DNA of 64,000 nucleotides from Gentiana macrophylla (lineage: Eukaryota > Streptophyta > Magnoliopsida > Gentianales > Gentianaceae): positions 52,363 through 116,362 of the forward strand of contig JAOBSW010000476.1 of the NCBI GenBank assembly GCA_026214975.1, written 5' to 3'. The position numbers were made by a program, and so were the translations under genes. Shown one piece after another: positions 22,392 through 34,599 of the stretch. Position 1 is the first letter of the stretch. Each line of letters starts with the position of its first letter. Below the pieces are notes generated by a model. It was not told the origin of the DNA. It worked only from the letters and a program-made list of their open reading frames with translations, and did no database searches.

Positions 22392-24097
22392 TGAAGGATG
22401 CAGGTTCTTAGATCTAAACGAATTAGATCTATACGCAGCGGATGGATCACGATTTATATGACACAACTCATAATTAAAGGACTTAAGTTACTACAAGGGG
22501 GTTTAAGATTATGTTACCAATAACGGGAAGAGTCGCCTTGATCTTCCGATGTGTTCTCCAAACGGCGGTTGGTGGACACCCTTCTTGATACACGAACCTC
22601 CTCGATATGCAACACTAAGAAAAACTTAGAGTTTTTCTTCTTCTAAAACCCTAGACAAGAGAAACTAATTTTTCTCTAATTTTTCAAGTGGTGGTCGAAA
22701 TTTTTCTTCTCATTTCCCTTGGAATAACTCTCCTTTTATAGGAGAGTAAATCCTTGGTCTCAAAGTTTTAATTAATTAAATAATTAATTAATTAAACAAA
22801 ATAAAAGGATATTTTCCTTAATGACTAATTGTGACATGTATTGACCAATAGGAAATCAAATAACAAGTCATCCAACCAATCATATAACAAGAATATCTTT
22901 TATTTTCCACATCACAAAAAATAATCCTTGTGATAAATAAATGATAAGAGGCGCCACTTTAGGGTTATAAGCCCACATAAAATGTCTTTTATGTGTATTA
23001 TATTATTTAGCCCAACTAAATAATATCCATGCATATCAATTAATTAGCCTTGACCAATTAATTATCAATGAGGCCCAAATAACAAGATTATTAGTCCGAT
23101 TTACGAAGCCACATCGGGGACCATGGACCTATAACCGTAGCTCAATAATTAATTATTCATCGAAGCGAATAAGTACATTAATTATTAATTCCGGGATTAC
23201 GCCACCATAAACCCAAGCCCGAACTCTACCGATTATAGATGTATACTTATACTCAACCCATAGAGTGAATAAGCGTCCATTGATATAATCACTACATACG
23301 GATTAACCCTCCATAGACTGTCCATTCTGAGTGGGAAGTCTCCGTGAACCCGACTCAGAATATCTTATCCTTATTTACCATCAACCCACGATGATCAATT
23401 AGTACGCATATCGACTAGTAGCTAATTAGTCAAATGTGAACTCCCGGGATCGATCACTTTCTTAGGGCTAACAAATAAGGGGATGTCTCTCTACTTCCCG
23501 TAGGAAGGAATGGATTCCATGTCTGTGAAAATCAGAACTACTCACTCATCAGGAGATAGTGCCAATGAGAAGTGGCTTGGAACACATATCTAAGTGAACC
23601 GTAACTAACACATCAAACACTACCCGAGACAAGCGGCACAGCGTGATCACCTCAGGATTAAGGTTGATCCATATATGATCATCTAATGATTTAATAAGAT
23701 TCCTCGATTACGGAATTATACCGAGAAATTCAGATTAAATCGGTCCAGTCCTATATGAATGCCATCATATATAAATGCCCCACGTAGGTACCCTCTCACC
23801 GACAAGTCCGGATAAGACTATCACACCCTAAGGTGTTCAGGCGCATTATTGGTGTTTTAATCAAGAGACCCTAAACTCGATTAAGTTCACCACGGACTAA
23901 TGATTTAAGTATATCACCACTAACTCAATCCTCACGTGTAATCCATACACCTTTGAGTTAAGTGGTTACATACTGAGATATACTTAGGGTTTGCAAGCAG
24001 ATGTATTACTTTACAAGCACAAAGCAAGTAATAAGGTGAGATAAATTACGTCATAAAAACAATTACACAAATTGTCTTTCGGGCACTACACCTAACA
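22392..24097 (-). repeat. 3' LTR of LARD-like element
   Basis: The minus-strand LTR starts TGTTAGGTGTAGTGCCCG at 24097 and ends ...CATCCTTCA at 22392. Nearly identical to 29629-31333. By eye there are about twenty differences, mostly at C[A/T]G sites, and few elsewhere. A TATA-like ctataaaagg (minus strand) lies near 22735. Confidence 0.9.
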
Positions 24098-27000
24098 ATC
24101 TCCCACTTGCACGAAATGACAAGTAATGATTGTTTTTAGAGCACACCCTTTCTCATCTTATTCACAACACTCTCCCACTTGCTCTAAAAGCAGATGAGAC
24201 ATATCCATCAATGCCGTACCCTCCAAGCACTCGACTTGGTACACTGATCAGTTAGGTTGTCGGCTCAAGACGATCTTTAGGATCGAAACGTCGCCGTTCC
24301 TTCCAATCAGGCGGTACTCTCTCTCAATATGCTTTTGACTTCTTGTGACCGAGAAGATCCTTCAAAGCTATCTCTTCTTGTTTTCACAATGAAGTGATAT
24401 CGGCTTATCGACACTGGAATTACTCCTGGACCAAAAAAGGAAATTCTAAGCACTATGAGTAAACACTGAGCCCGAGATCAACTTAATGATCATCCTTAAT
24501 CTGACTACAAGTCAGAATCAGTGTAATCAACCATATTCAAGTTTGCACCTGAATATACAAGCATATGATTCCTCGTTCTCTAACGATACTTGAGGACGTA
24601 CTAAACCGCTTATTTTATGCTCGAATCCGAGATTCGACTACTATTGACTTGTGACAACCTGACTTGCCGTTATCCAAGAGAGACTCTATCCCATTTTCTC
24701 TTTATCCGAAGATTTGGAGAATCATTCCTGAGAGGTAGGGTAGGACTACTCTCGATGAATGTTGCAACCGTATATGCATAATCATCTTATTCAATAAGAT
24801 AGGTGGGATAGCCAATGACTCATTCTCGTGAATTTGACCGAATCAAATTCTTAGAATATAGTCCAATTCTCTCATCCAGAGAATCTTGGCGTGTCAGTTT
24901 CCGACTTCAGATAGCACACACATGTTGTCTCCAATCTGTTTTGATGTTATCATTCATGAACACTAATACTACTATTTTACCAATATTGATATCCGTCTAC
25001 TAAAAACTTATCAATATTTTGGTCAAGTCCACATATTTTAAAACATGTGACTTTTAAATGACCGAGAGGTTCTCTTAAATCCACAAAGGATATAAGCCAT
25101 GGCGATCTTCCTACCAATGGTTCTTTCGAATAAATTAAGATATCGTTAGTCTCGCAAAAAAGTATTAGGGAATCACCCCTATCTTACGCTTTGTAACGAA
25201 TCCGTTATTCATTCTCGATTAAAACCCATACATTCGAATGAATTCGATTCCGTTGTTCGGCAAGAAAGTCTCAGTGGAATCACCCCTATTTTACGCTTTC
25301 TTATTTAAATCTAGCAAGACTCGAGTGGTGAGAGAGTTCAAGGTCCAGTTAACTCTCTCGCTTGTCGGGAATCACCCCTATACCACTCAACTTTATTTGA
25401 AAGTTTAAACTTTCCTATTCATTCGACTCTTTTCTATGTAGATCCAATTGCTCCCACTGGGCTGAGACACTCGGTGGTTCTACAATAGATCGAACAATGA
25501 ATCTGAGTACCAAAACTCCATTCACACAGGGTTAAGGTTTTCAAACCAACCTCTATAATCGTAATCCTATCTGACCCACCAAGAGCCATAGGTTATCAAT
25601 CACCCCAGCAGATTATAAAGACCACAAAATCACAATGGGTCAACGGTTAAACCATACTCCCACTGTGTCTTGGGTGGATTGACATTCTGATCTAGTAGTA
25701 TTTATCAGTGTGATCACCAACAACTAATGTTGGACGTGGTCCGATTAAATCGATAGTAACTTCCTTTGGGTAACCGTACTCAAGGTCTAAGGTACATTAC
25801 TTATAGATTCTATCGAAGGCTTGTGAGATTCAACCGTCACTTTACGATCTCAAGAATCTTATAATCAACCTTCACTCGTCTTATTAAGATATTTCACGAA
25901 CATCCACAATCTGAACGTATATCGCAAAATCTCCGATCCTACCTTCAAGCATTAAATGCTAAATGCCTACATTTATGGAAGTGGTGTGAACCGAATTCAC
26001 TCATTATCCATAAATTCACCGGCATCTTCTAGGTAGACTTCTCGGTTATAATAATGTTAACCGTTATTTTGCAACCAATTATCTTAATCGAGTTTAACAG
26101 TGTATTGTAGCACATTAATAACTATATCAGGCAAGTCTATGGTTTCTTCCTCAGTGAGAAACATTCCACTAGGAGGCAGGCTGAGCATCAGTCCCAAGAC
26201 TATGCTATAGCCTATTTATGAGCATGGAATACTCTATTCTCTGCTAAAATCAGAGACTCCTCCTCGTATTCTTTTGATAAACTAAATCGCGTTTCGAGTA
26301 GTTATCAGACAAAATGTCACCACTCAAAAACTCCCACTAGCTTGTGTCTCTCACTAGACCCCGAAGGTCATGATGAACAAGCTATGTTACCCCTTCAAAT
26401 CTATTACCCTCTCCCGATTGAAAGGAAACTTAGTCATTGTTCCTTTGAGATAGTGTTCCTAGACTGGGAGATAGGAATCACCCTTAGCTAGTCGTCAGGT
26501 CTTATCTCTAGGATGTATGCACTAATTAATAGATATTGAAGGGTCGTTTATCTTAATACGGAAACCTTTTACCTTTAATAGTTTTAGATGTGTTATACTT
26601 ATTCAGCTTTTCTTAGTGGTTCTGACTTTATCAAACAAAAGTCCGAGTCTTGGATTCGTACTACAAATGTCATATTCACTTTCTATGAGGCAACAATATA
26701 TCGAGTTGAAAGTGAATCCATTTGCTTCAACGAATCAGAAATGAGAGAAAAATAAATTTTTTCGTGATATTCAGGATAGAATCCAAATTCATTTCCTTAT
26801 ATCACTCCCACTATTGTAGTGAAATTCACGCCCGTTGTTACTCTATTAATCGTTAATGCACAAACTTCCTTGTTCTCCCAAAGAACTAAACTACCGAGTC
26901 AAGTTACTCGGTTAAGAAAGTCGCTAAGGATTCATTGGTTAGTGATCCGAAATCACTTTCCTTATCCTATACTTTCTTTAATTAATGTTTCGGTTTAGCC

Positions 27001-29610
27001 TCAAAACTTTAGTTAAGATGATTAACACTTATAGACATTCTTTCCCATTCTCAACTTTCCTTAAAAGGAAATAGTCTTGAACTAGCAGTTCAATTGAGTA
27101 GACACTACTCGTGAACTGTGGGATGTCTAATAAAAGTGTTACCCAGTGGGACTAATTTTCTAATAAATTAGAAAAAACATAAGATAAAAGCTCCCACTAG
27201 TTTATCGGTTCCAAATACCGTCTAACTAGCGACACTTAAATTTATGATTCTCCAATTTTTCTATTAGAAAATTTCTCGTGTAGACACTACACAATTAAAA
27301 TTCACTAGAAGAATTTTGTTGTCCCAATCATCTTTCAAACTAACTACGGTTGTCTCTCGTTCTGCACGAGTGACAGCAGTGACATACTTATTTACGTCAC
27401 TTAAGTCTTGAAGGCTTCAAAAGAAATATCTCTTCCGAAAAATTAATCGCATGCAAGAACAATAAGTACAACGTTCTAGTTACTTACCACTTTTTAACGA
27501 AGTCATTACTAGTCAATTTTACACTAGCAGTCTAGCATCCTAGAGAGATATATATATAGTCGTAAATAAAATTGACAGAAAATAAATCCAAATCATACAC
27601 TACTAAAATTTTAGGAACATAAACTAAGTACTTATAGTCTATCCTACCGTTCCAAGGATTTAATCTAACGCCTCAGTGCCGCCTTAGGGTAGGTCAAAGA
27701 GGTTTCGATTAATTTGAAGATCCGATTGAGAATCGAACATCTCATTTGTGATCGTCAATCACCTTTCCTTTTCAGCCAAGGTACTACCAAAAATACCCTT
27801 TATGAGTGTGACCTCATGTCTCAGATTTTTAGGTAGACCCGAGTATGCCGCTTAGGGTCGGTCGGTGACCCGACGAGTACCCAAAATCCTATCCTTTCGG
27901 AGACCAAGCCTTGAATTTTGATAGCGGTGAAGGCCTTCCTTAGGGAGGCCGGTCCCAGGCCGGCACGAGGCGTCACCATTCTCTCACGTTGCTTGTGTCA
28001 ACAGTAGAGGCCGTGGGGTCGGCTGTCGCCTCTCCCGCTCCCACTCAATATTTTGAAAAAGTGGTGGGTTTACTGATCACGTTTTTGGACTTGATGTTAC
28101 ATTAAGGAACAATAAATCACAGGCCCGAATGTTGTCGGTTATGTGGGCTAGCCCACCCGACCTATTCGTTAGAACATATGTGGCCGTCGGACGGGTCAAG
28201 GCTAGGAGAGGTCCGTTGAGCCGTAGTGGCTCTTCGGATGGCTCAGTATTGCCAGACCCCCGTGCAAACGCCACACGTGGAGGGTGAAGTCGATTGAGCC
28301 GTAGCTACTGTTGACCACCCAACCGTGGTTAAACCACTTTCGAACCTGTTTGCCCGTGATTATCCAATCCTTAAACATCAAACTTTCACGTAGACACTAC
28401 GGAACAAAAACGTAATCTCGTCTTAGGTAAGGTGGAATTCACCGAGAATCCAACACCTTAACCACGAGGTTTCGGGATTTTACTCCTTATGCTTTCGCAG
28501 AGTGGGATTCACCGAGAATCCATCACCCAACCTCGACGATTGAAAAAACCCTTGTTCCTCGGTTTTTACCCTAATTAGTTTCTAATTAATATCAAACAAT
28601 TAATTAAAACTAATCGTGTGTTTTATACATGCCTAACTAATTCCTCGAATTAATTTCTACATGTATGCATATGGAGTGGAATTCATGATATGATGCATGT
28701 CATGGCAATTTTCCGATTCTACTCATACAATCTACACATGTATACTAGTGCGGAAAATAAACACCGAGATGGACCGTTGGCACCCCCGTAACTAATCTAT
28801 TCGAAAATAAATTAAAACCCTAATCTGCAGCTGTTAAGAATCTTCGACGATCGGCATATCAAACGAACTTGGATCGGGACGAAACTTTCCAGATCTGATC
28901 TTCATTCTTCGGACTTGAAGATGGACGGTCGGATTGGAGCTTTGACTTGTCAATATTCCTCAGTGAGCCGCCCAACTTGCTGCTGAAACAGACTCTTACA
29001 GCACCGCATCATATACTTCCGAGACCGATCGGGGATGAAGATGAATCGATCGTCCTGAAAATTTTATCACACGTCCAAAACTCCATGATTATCTATCTGA
29101 CCGGTCGGATTTTAATTTGAACGGTCTAATTGTTCCCAGAAAATCGAAGAAGTCACAGTTAGGGTTTCTGTGAATCCTGCGTTTTTCTGTTACAGCAGCC
29201 ACTTCGCAGCAACGAACGGAAACCCAAACGGACTCTGATCGACGCCAAATTTTGTGGGATTGTTCATCAAATTCCAATCTTGATTCGGACCGGAGGGATC
29301 TTCGTTTTAACGGCGCAAACAACGGAAAAAACTAAAAGACTAAACAGCTAATGTACAGATCTATTTTCTGGAAATTAAAATTGCAATAATACATAAATTA
29401 CATAATTTCCTATACTCATATGAACGAATTTTCATCGTTTATATGAGTTTACAATAGATCTAACGGGAAAACGGTGCCAACCCCAATCCATCTCTTCAAC
29501 CATAGCAATTTAAAAATTATTAATGCATAATAATAAGTAAAATATCACCTACATGCAATTCCACTCCTTTAAATCGTTTAATTACGATTATGACTATATA
29601 AATCGTGGAA
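24098..29610 (-). other. Internal non-coding region of LARD-like element
   Basis: 5.5 kb with only short chance ORFs and many stops on both strands. The polypurine tract is at about 24098-24112. Short repeated blocks occur: ggaatcacccctat near 25169, 25277, 25368 and (variant) 26474, and attcaccgagaatcca at about 28438 and 28507. The part near 27900-28330 is more GC-rich. I see no domain motif. The repeated blocks suggest a structured, non-coding RNA region, but this is inference. Confidence 0.75.
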
Positions 29611-29626
29611 CCTGGCTCCGATACCA
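29611..29626 (-). promoter_or_regulatory. Primer-binding site of LARD-like element
   Basis: On the minus strand TGGTATCGGAGCCAGG follows the 5' LTR end by 2 bp. This is the standard plant initiator-tRNA-Met complement with one change (A to G in TATCAGAG). Confidence 0.85.
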
Positions 29627-29628
29627 CA

Positions 29629-31333
29629 TAAAGGATGCAGGTTCTTAGATCTAAACGAATTAGATCTATACGCAGCGGATGGATCACGATTTATATGACA
29701 CAACTCATAATTAAAGGACTTAAGTTACTACAAGGGGGTTTAAGATTATGTTACCAATAACGGGAAGAGTCGCCTTGATCTTCCGATGTGTTCTCCAAAC
29801 GGCGGTTGGTGGACACCCTTCTTGATACACGAACCTCCTCGATATGCAACACTAAGAAAAACTTAGAGTTTTTCTTCTTCTAAAACCCTAGACAAGAGAA
29901 ACTAATTTTTCTCTAATTTTTCAAGTGGTGGTCGAAATTTTTCTTCTCATTTCCCTTGGAATAACTCTCCTTTTATAGGAGAGTAAATCCTTGGTCTCAA
30001 AGTTTTAATTAATTAAATAATTAATTAATTAAACAAAATAAAAGGATATTTTCCTTAATGACTAATTGTGACATGTATTGACCAATAGGAAATCAAATAA
30101 CAAGTCATCCAACCAATCATATAACAAGAATATCTTTTATTTTCCACATCACAAAAAATAATCCTTGTGATAAATAAATGATAAGAGGCGCCACTTTAGG
30201 GTTATAAGCCCACATAAAATGTCTTTTATGTGTATTATATTATTTAGCCCAACTAAATAATATCCATGCATATCAATTAATTAGCCCAGCCAATTAATTA
30301 TCACTGAGGCCCAAATAACAAGATTATTAGTCCGATTTACAGAAGCCACATCGGGGACCATGGACCTATAACCAGTAGCTCAAATAATTATTATTCATCG
30401 AAACAGAATAAGTACATTAATTATTAATTCCGGGATTACGCCACCATAAACCCGAAACTGAACTCTACCGATTATAGATGTATACTTATACTCAACCCAT
30501 AGAGTGAATAAGCGTCCATTGATATAATCACTACATACGGATTAACCCTCCATAGATCGTCCATTCGGAGGGAAGTCTCCGTGAACCCGACTCGGAATAT
30601 CTTATCCTTATTTACCATCAACCCCCTGATGATCAATTAGTACGCATATCTGACTAGTAGCTAATTAGTCAAATGTGAACTCCCGGGATCGATCACTTTC
30701 TTAGGGCTAACAAATAAGGGGACTGTCTCTCTACTTCCCGTAGGAAGGAATGGATTCCATGTCTGTGAAAATTAGAACTACTCACTCATCAGGAGATAGT
30801 GCCAATGAGAAGTGGCTTGGAACACATATCTAAGTGAACCGTAACTAACACATCAAACACTACCCCGAGACAAGCGGCAAGACTCGTGATCACCTCAGAT
30901 TAAGGTTGATCCATATATGATCATCTAATGATTTAATAAGATTCCTCGATTACGGAATTATACCGAGAAATTCAGATTAAATCGGTCCGATTCTATATGA
31001 ATGCCATCATATATAAATGCCCCACGTAGGTACCTCTACCGACAGTCCGGATAAGACTATCACACCCTAAGGTGTTCAGGCGCATTATTGGTGTTTTAAT
31101 CAAGAGACCCTAAACTCGATTAAGTTCACCACGGACTAATGATTTAAGTATATCACCACTAACTCAATCCTCACGTGTAATCCATACCTTTGAGTTAAGT
31201 GGTTACATACTGAGATATACTTAGGGTTTGCAAAGAGTGTATTACTTTACAAGCACAAAGCAAGTAATAAGGTGAGATAAATTCTGTCATAAAAACAATT
31301 ACACAAATTGTCTTTCGGGCACTACACCTAACA
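29629..31333 (-). repeat. 5' LTR of LARD-like element
   Basis: Second copy of the 1.7-kb LTR. On the minus strand it runs from TGTTAGGTGTAG at 31333 to CATCCTTTA at 29629, where the terminal CA has become TA. The right target duplication AAAAG is at 31334-31338. Confidence 0.9.
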
Positions 31334-31730
31334 AAAAGGTTCATTTCCCTTCATATATCTTGGATGTCCTATCTTTGTGGGCAGGCCCAAGCATAGCTAC
31401 TTCATCCCTCCCCTTCATGAACTGGAACAAAAACTTCAAGGATGGTATGCTAAATTACTTTCTCCTGGAGGTAGACTTATTCTTATAAAGCATGACTTGT
31501 TTGCCAATCCCATGCACATCCTTACTGCTCTCAGATTTCATGTTTCGGTCATCAAGAGTATTGAGCAGATTCTTTCACATTTTCTATGGCTGGATACATA
31601 GACACATAGAAGACACATTTGGAGAAAATGGGAAAAAGTTTGCTTTCCTAGTTCTGAGAATGGAGTTGGTGTCAGAAACATATCAACATTATAACAAGCT
31701 TTCTCTTGTAAGATGTGGTGGAAATTAAAA
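31334..31730 (+). pseudogene. LINE ORF2 segment after RT
   Basis: Continuation of LINE ORF2 with the conserved phrase VHFPFIYLGCPIFVGRPK, then LSPGGRLILIKHDL and IEQILSHFLWLDT. This region follows the RT core in plant L1 elements. The frame breaks near 31600. It ends M-W-W-K-L-K at the TAAAA target duplication (31726-31730), and the sense resumes at 34402. Confidence 0.85.
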
Positions 31731-32299
31731 TGATACAAATATCTATGATACAATCCTAAGTATTTATTTTATATTTAAGGTTAAATAAAATCTGAAAATC
31801 CTACTCAAATTTTCGCCACTTTTTCAGCCTAAGGAATCTAGATACATTGAACTTGAAGCATTAATGATTCAGCAAAGTGCATTGTACTTAGATGTTTCAT
31901 TCATGGCTGATCTTGGTACACTAAATGGCTCCTTCCTTGGAATGAGTCTCTAGGAAGTCCTTTCTTATTTCTAGGTAGTCTTTAATGTTAATTCATGTAT
32001 CTCAATTCAGAATTCAGCCTAAAAAGGCGTGGCATCTTCATTGTAAACTTAAGATTTCAACTTTGAGTGAATTATATAAAATATTGTGAGTTTATCTTGT
32101 TACCTTGTTGATTAGGTAATTCGATTGACTTGAGAATTTATCAAGGATTTGAGCAATCCTTGTGCGGCGTTCTCAACTTAGTTTTTCGAAGTGTGATTCC
32201 GAGAAAAACTAAGTCCTTGCTCGTTGTTTTTCCTTCTTTCTTCTTCGTTTCCTTCGTATTTTCTTCATTGCATCCTTAATCTAGATCCGAATCATATCA
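31731..32299 (+). repeat. 5' LTR of small non-autonomous element
   Basis: TGATACAAATATC ... ATCATATCA. A TATA box TATATAAA lies at 32073-32080. Nearly identical to the 3' LTR; visible differences include ggctcc/ggcgcc, tctagg/tctaag and cctaaaa/cctataa. Confidence 0.9.
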
Positions 32300-32317
32300 A
32301 TTGGTATCAGAGACCGG
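32300..32317 (+). promoter_or_regulatory. Primer-binding site (tRNA-Met)
   Basis: TTGGTATCAGAGACCGGG directly follows the 5' LTR. It matches the standard plant initiator-tRNA-Met complement TGGTATCAGAGC in its first eleven bases. Confidence 0.85.
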
Positions 32318-32798
32318 GATTGAGGTTGCAAATATCCAAAATTTTTCATCTTTATTTTTCATCCAAAAACAAATTCTGTCAGAAATAAACACGTCTACTA
32401 TTTGTATATCCAAAAAACCTCCAAAACTTCTGAAATTTTTACCACACAAAAATCAACGTATTATCTACATTATGTCTCTTTACCTCACCTTCAAAATCAT
32501 AACCCATCACAGTCAAATTTGCCTTACAAAAAAATCGGTACACAGTTGTTCACAGTTTGCACAGTTTCTGTTCCGACCCCGGTTCAGGTAGTAAAACAGG
32601 TCTACAATTCGTAATGGTCGGTATACTCATAGGAAATTGCCTAATCTTCAACTTTCATCCTTTGAGTTTTTCAAAAATCCTATTCGTTTGATCACAAACA
32701 GGCCTGTAAGACACTGCTATCAATCTGTCAAAAACAATTCCTCAATTTCAAGTTCATTATTCTTTTCTAAAACATTTCCATTGTGATTTTTATTACCC
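32318..32798 (+). other. Leader of small non-autonomous element
   Basis: About 480 bp of A/T-rich leader between the primer-binding site and the ORF. Short ORFs here (from 32301 and 32402) lack family motifs and overlap repetitive A/C-rich text. This is probably the packaging/dimerisation region, by position only. Confidence 0.5.
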
Positions 32799-33293
32799 AT
32801 GGCTCAAGCTGACCAAGAAGCTAAATGGTGTTTATACAAAGAACAACTGCATAATAATTTGGATAAACAATTTTCGGAGATTCAACTAACACTGAAATCT
32901 CAAATTACTCATTTGTTTCACCAATATGGGATTGGTAATCCTGGTGGTATTCGTGCCCGTAATAGAGGTGTTGGACAACGTTGTGTTGATTATGGACGAA
33001 GTCAATTTGAGGCTAAACAAGCCCAACAAGAGTTAGAACGTGTAGAACGACGAAAGCAACTTGAGGCAAAATGGAAGGCTGAAGATGAGTTGTTCTTTCA
33101 AACATATGGGGTAACTCATGAAGACGCTCTCCGTGGCAAGTTCCCGAAATATTTATCTACTGAACGTGTTGTTCCTCAACCTACTACTGAGATTGTCAAT
33201 GATGATACTGTTCCAATTGCAACCAACACCATGGCTGATCCGATTCTAGTTGATGATCCTATTAAAAAAAACTTGTTGATAAAGTTGAATTGA
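32799..33293 (+). CDS. 164-aa ORF of non-autonomous LTR element, unknown function
   Basis: An intact ORF of 164 codons, starting MAQADQEAKWCLYKEQL at the first ATG in a reasonable context (cccatgg). Residues 20-45 are amphipathic (FSEIQLTLKSQITHLFHQYG). A Gly/Arg-rich patch follows (GIRARNRGVGQR, about 50-62), then a strongly charged helical stretch (EAKQAQQELERVERRKQLEAKWK, about 71-94). The phrase ELFFQTYGVTHEDALRGKFP is near 97-116. No zinc knuckle, protease or RT motif is present. It may be a gag-like or spacer protein that helps packaging by a partner element, but I cannot assign it. An intact frame in an element with near-identical LTRs suggests selection or youth. Confidence 0.6.
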   Translation: MAQADQEAKWCLYKEQLHNNLDKQFSEIQLTLKSQITHLFHQYGIGNPGGIRARNRGVGQRCVDYGRSQFEAKQAQQELERVERRKQLEAKWKAEDELFFQTYGVTHEDALRGKFPKYLSTERVVPQPTTEIVNDDTVPIATNTMADPILVDDPIKKNLLIKLN

Positions 33294-33831
33294 GCACAAC
33301 TATGGCTGTCCAATGTCATGATCAGTTGGAGGAACAAACCGAGGATGGTCCGGTTATAAATGATGTGGTACTTATACAGGATGAGATTATTGTTCCGGCT
33401 GTGATACTTTCACATGAGATAATAGTTCCTACTTTGTTGGTACTATAATGAAGCGTCGTTGTTGGTGATTCTAATGTTACAAATGAAATTAAGGTATTCC
33501 CTATGGTATTTATTGATCCATATTTGATGAAAGTTAGCTCGACTGGAGGAGCAAAGGCTGCCCTCGTTAAAGCGTTGCAAGCACACACATGGCTACGTTT
33601 TGGGGAAAAAGCCACGAGTAACATAAAGTGTGCATTTTCCGATGTCTCTTTGGTGAAAGATAGTGTGCATGATTGCTATGTAATGGATGTGCACTTGTTT
33701 GTTCGTGTTTGTTTTGACCCTGGCATACTTATGCGGTTAATATTGGCATTTCTTTGTGTCAAGCTTGCTTTGAGGAGGACTTTACGACGTCTTATTGATT
33801 TGAGGACGAATCACTTTCAACCGGGAGGGAA
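33294..33831 (+). other. 3' part of non-autonomous element interior
   Basis: After the stop of the 164-aa ORF, coding-like sequence continues in another frame. The ORF 33503-33889 begins in it (MVFIDPYLMKVSSTGGAK) and extends into the LTR, with the gypsy-type end phrase DLRTNHFQPGG (about 33796-33830). A frameshift between the two ORFs is possible. The polypurine tract is at about 33821-33831. Confidence 0.5.
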
Positions 33832-34401
33832 TGATACAAATATCTATGATACAATCCTAAGTATTTATTTTATATTTAAGGTTAAATAAAATCTGAAAAT
33901 CCTACTCAAATTTTCGCCACTTTTTCAGCCTAAGGAATCTAGATACATTGAACTTGAAGCATTAATGATTCAGCAAAGTGCATTGTACTTAGATGTTTCA
34001 TTCATGGCTGATCTTGGTACACTAAATGGCGCCTTCCTTGGAATGAGTCTCTAAGAAGTCCTTTCTTATTTCTAGGTAGTCTTTAATGTTAATTCATGTA
34101 TCTCAATTCAGAATTCAGCCTATAAAGGCGTGGCATCTTCATTGTAAACTTAAGATTTCAACTTTGAGTGAATTATATAAAATATTGTGAGTTTATCTTG
34201 TTACCTTGTTGATTAGGTAATTCGATTGACTTGAGAATTTATCAAGGATTTGAGCAATCCTTGTGCGGCGTTCTCAACTTAGTTTTTCGAAGTGTGATTC
34301 CGAGAAAAACTAAGTCCTTGCTCGTTGTTTTTCCTTCTTTCTTCTTCGTTTCCTTCGTATTTTCTTCATTGCATCCTTAATCTAGATCCCGAATCGTATC
34401 A
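33832..34401 (+). repeat. 3' LTR of small non-autonomous element
   Basis: TGATACAAATATC ... ATCGTATCA, 570 bp, matching 31731-32299. It is followed by the TAAAA duplication at 34402-34406. Confidence 0.9.
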
Positions 34402-34599
34402 TAAAAACTAGACAAGGTCTGTGGGCCAGCACAGTGATGAAGGACAGTTTTCCAATATATAAACTGTATGCTTGGAAGCTATTAGCTGAGGTGCAAGAAA
34501 TAGCTGAGGATAACATGAAGTATCTAGATCGGGATACATGGGTTTGGATGCCCTCCTCTAATGGTAAATTCACCATAAAATCTGACTATGATATCCTTA
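34402..34599 (+). pseudogene. LINE ORF2 segment before zinc-finger-like region
   Basis: LINE text resumes (K-T-R-Q-G-L-W-A-S) and runs through SFPIYKLYAWKLL and DRDTWVWMPSSNGKFTIKSDYD, the phrase that precedes the zf-RVT-like region in plant L1 elements. It ends at the CCTTA duplication (34595-34599) of the copia insertion. Confidence 0.8.

Larger units (their letters stand above)
22392..31333 (-). mobile_element. LARD-like non-coding LTR retrotransposon
   Basis: An 8.9-kb element with two 1.7-kb LTRs (22392-24097, 29629-31333) in direct repeat and the 5-bp duplication AAAAG on both sides. On the minus strand the order is 5' LTR, a primer-binding site complementary to initiator tRNA-Met (TGGTATCGGAGCCAGG), a 5.5-kb internal region, a polypurine tract (caagtgggagat) and a 3' LTR starting TGTTAGGTGTAGTGCCC. 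No gag or pol motif can be read in any frame. That fits a large retrotransposon derivative, which would need proteins from another element. The superfamily of its partner is unknown. Confidence 0.85.
31731..34401 (+). mobile_element. Small non-autonomous LTR retrotransposon with one ORF
   Basis: A 2.7-kb element with two LTRs of about 570 bp (31731-32299, 33832-34401) and TAAAA duplications (31726-31730, 34402-34406). It has a tRNA-Met primer-binding site after the 5' LTR and a polypurine tract (ccgggagggaa) before the 3' LTR. The end phrase gaggacgaatcactttcaa is typical of Ty3/gypsy 3' ends. The 1.5-kb interior has no RT, integrase or protease but does contain a 164-residue ORF. The two LTRs differ at only a handful of positions, so it appears young. 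Confidence 0.85.

Noticed and set aside
24098..29610. Short ORFs in the LARD interior (for example 28077-28274 on the minus strand)
   Set aside because: Short, motif-free and not conserved in any readable way; chance ORFs in non-coding DNA.
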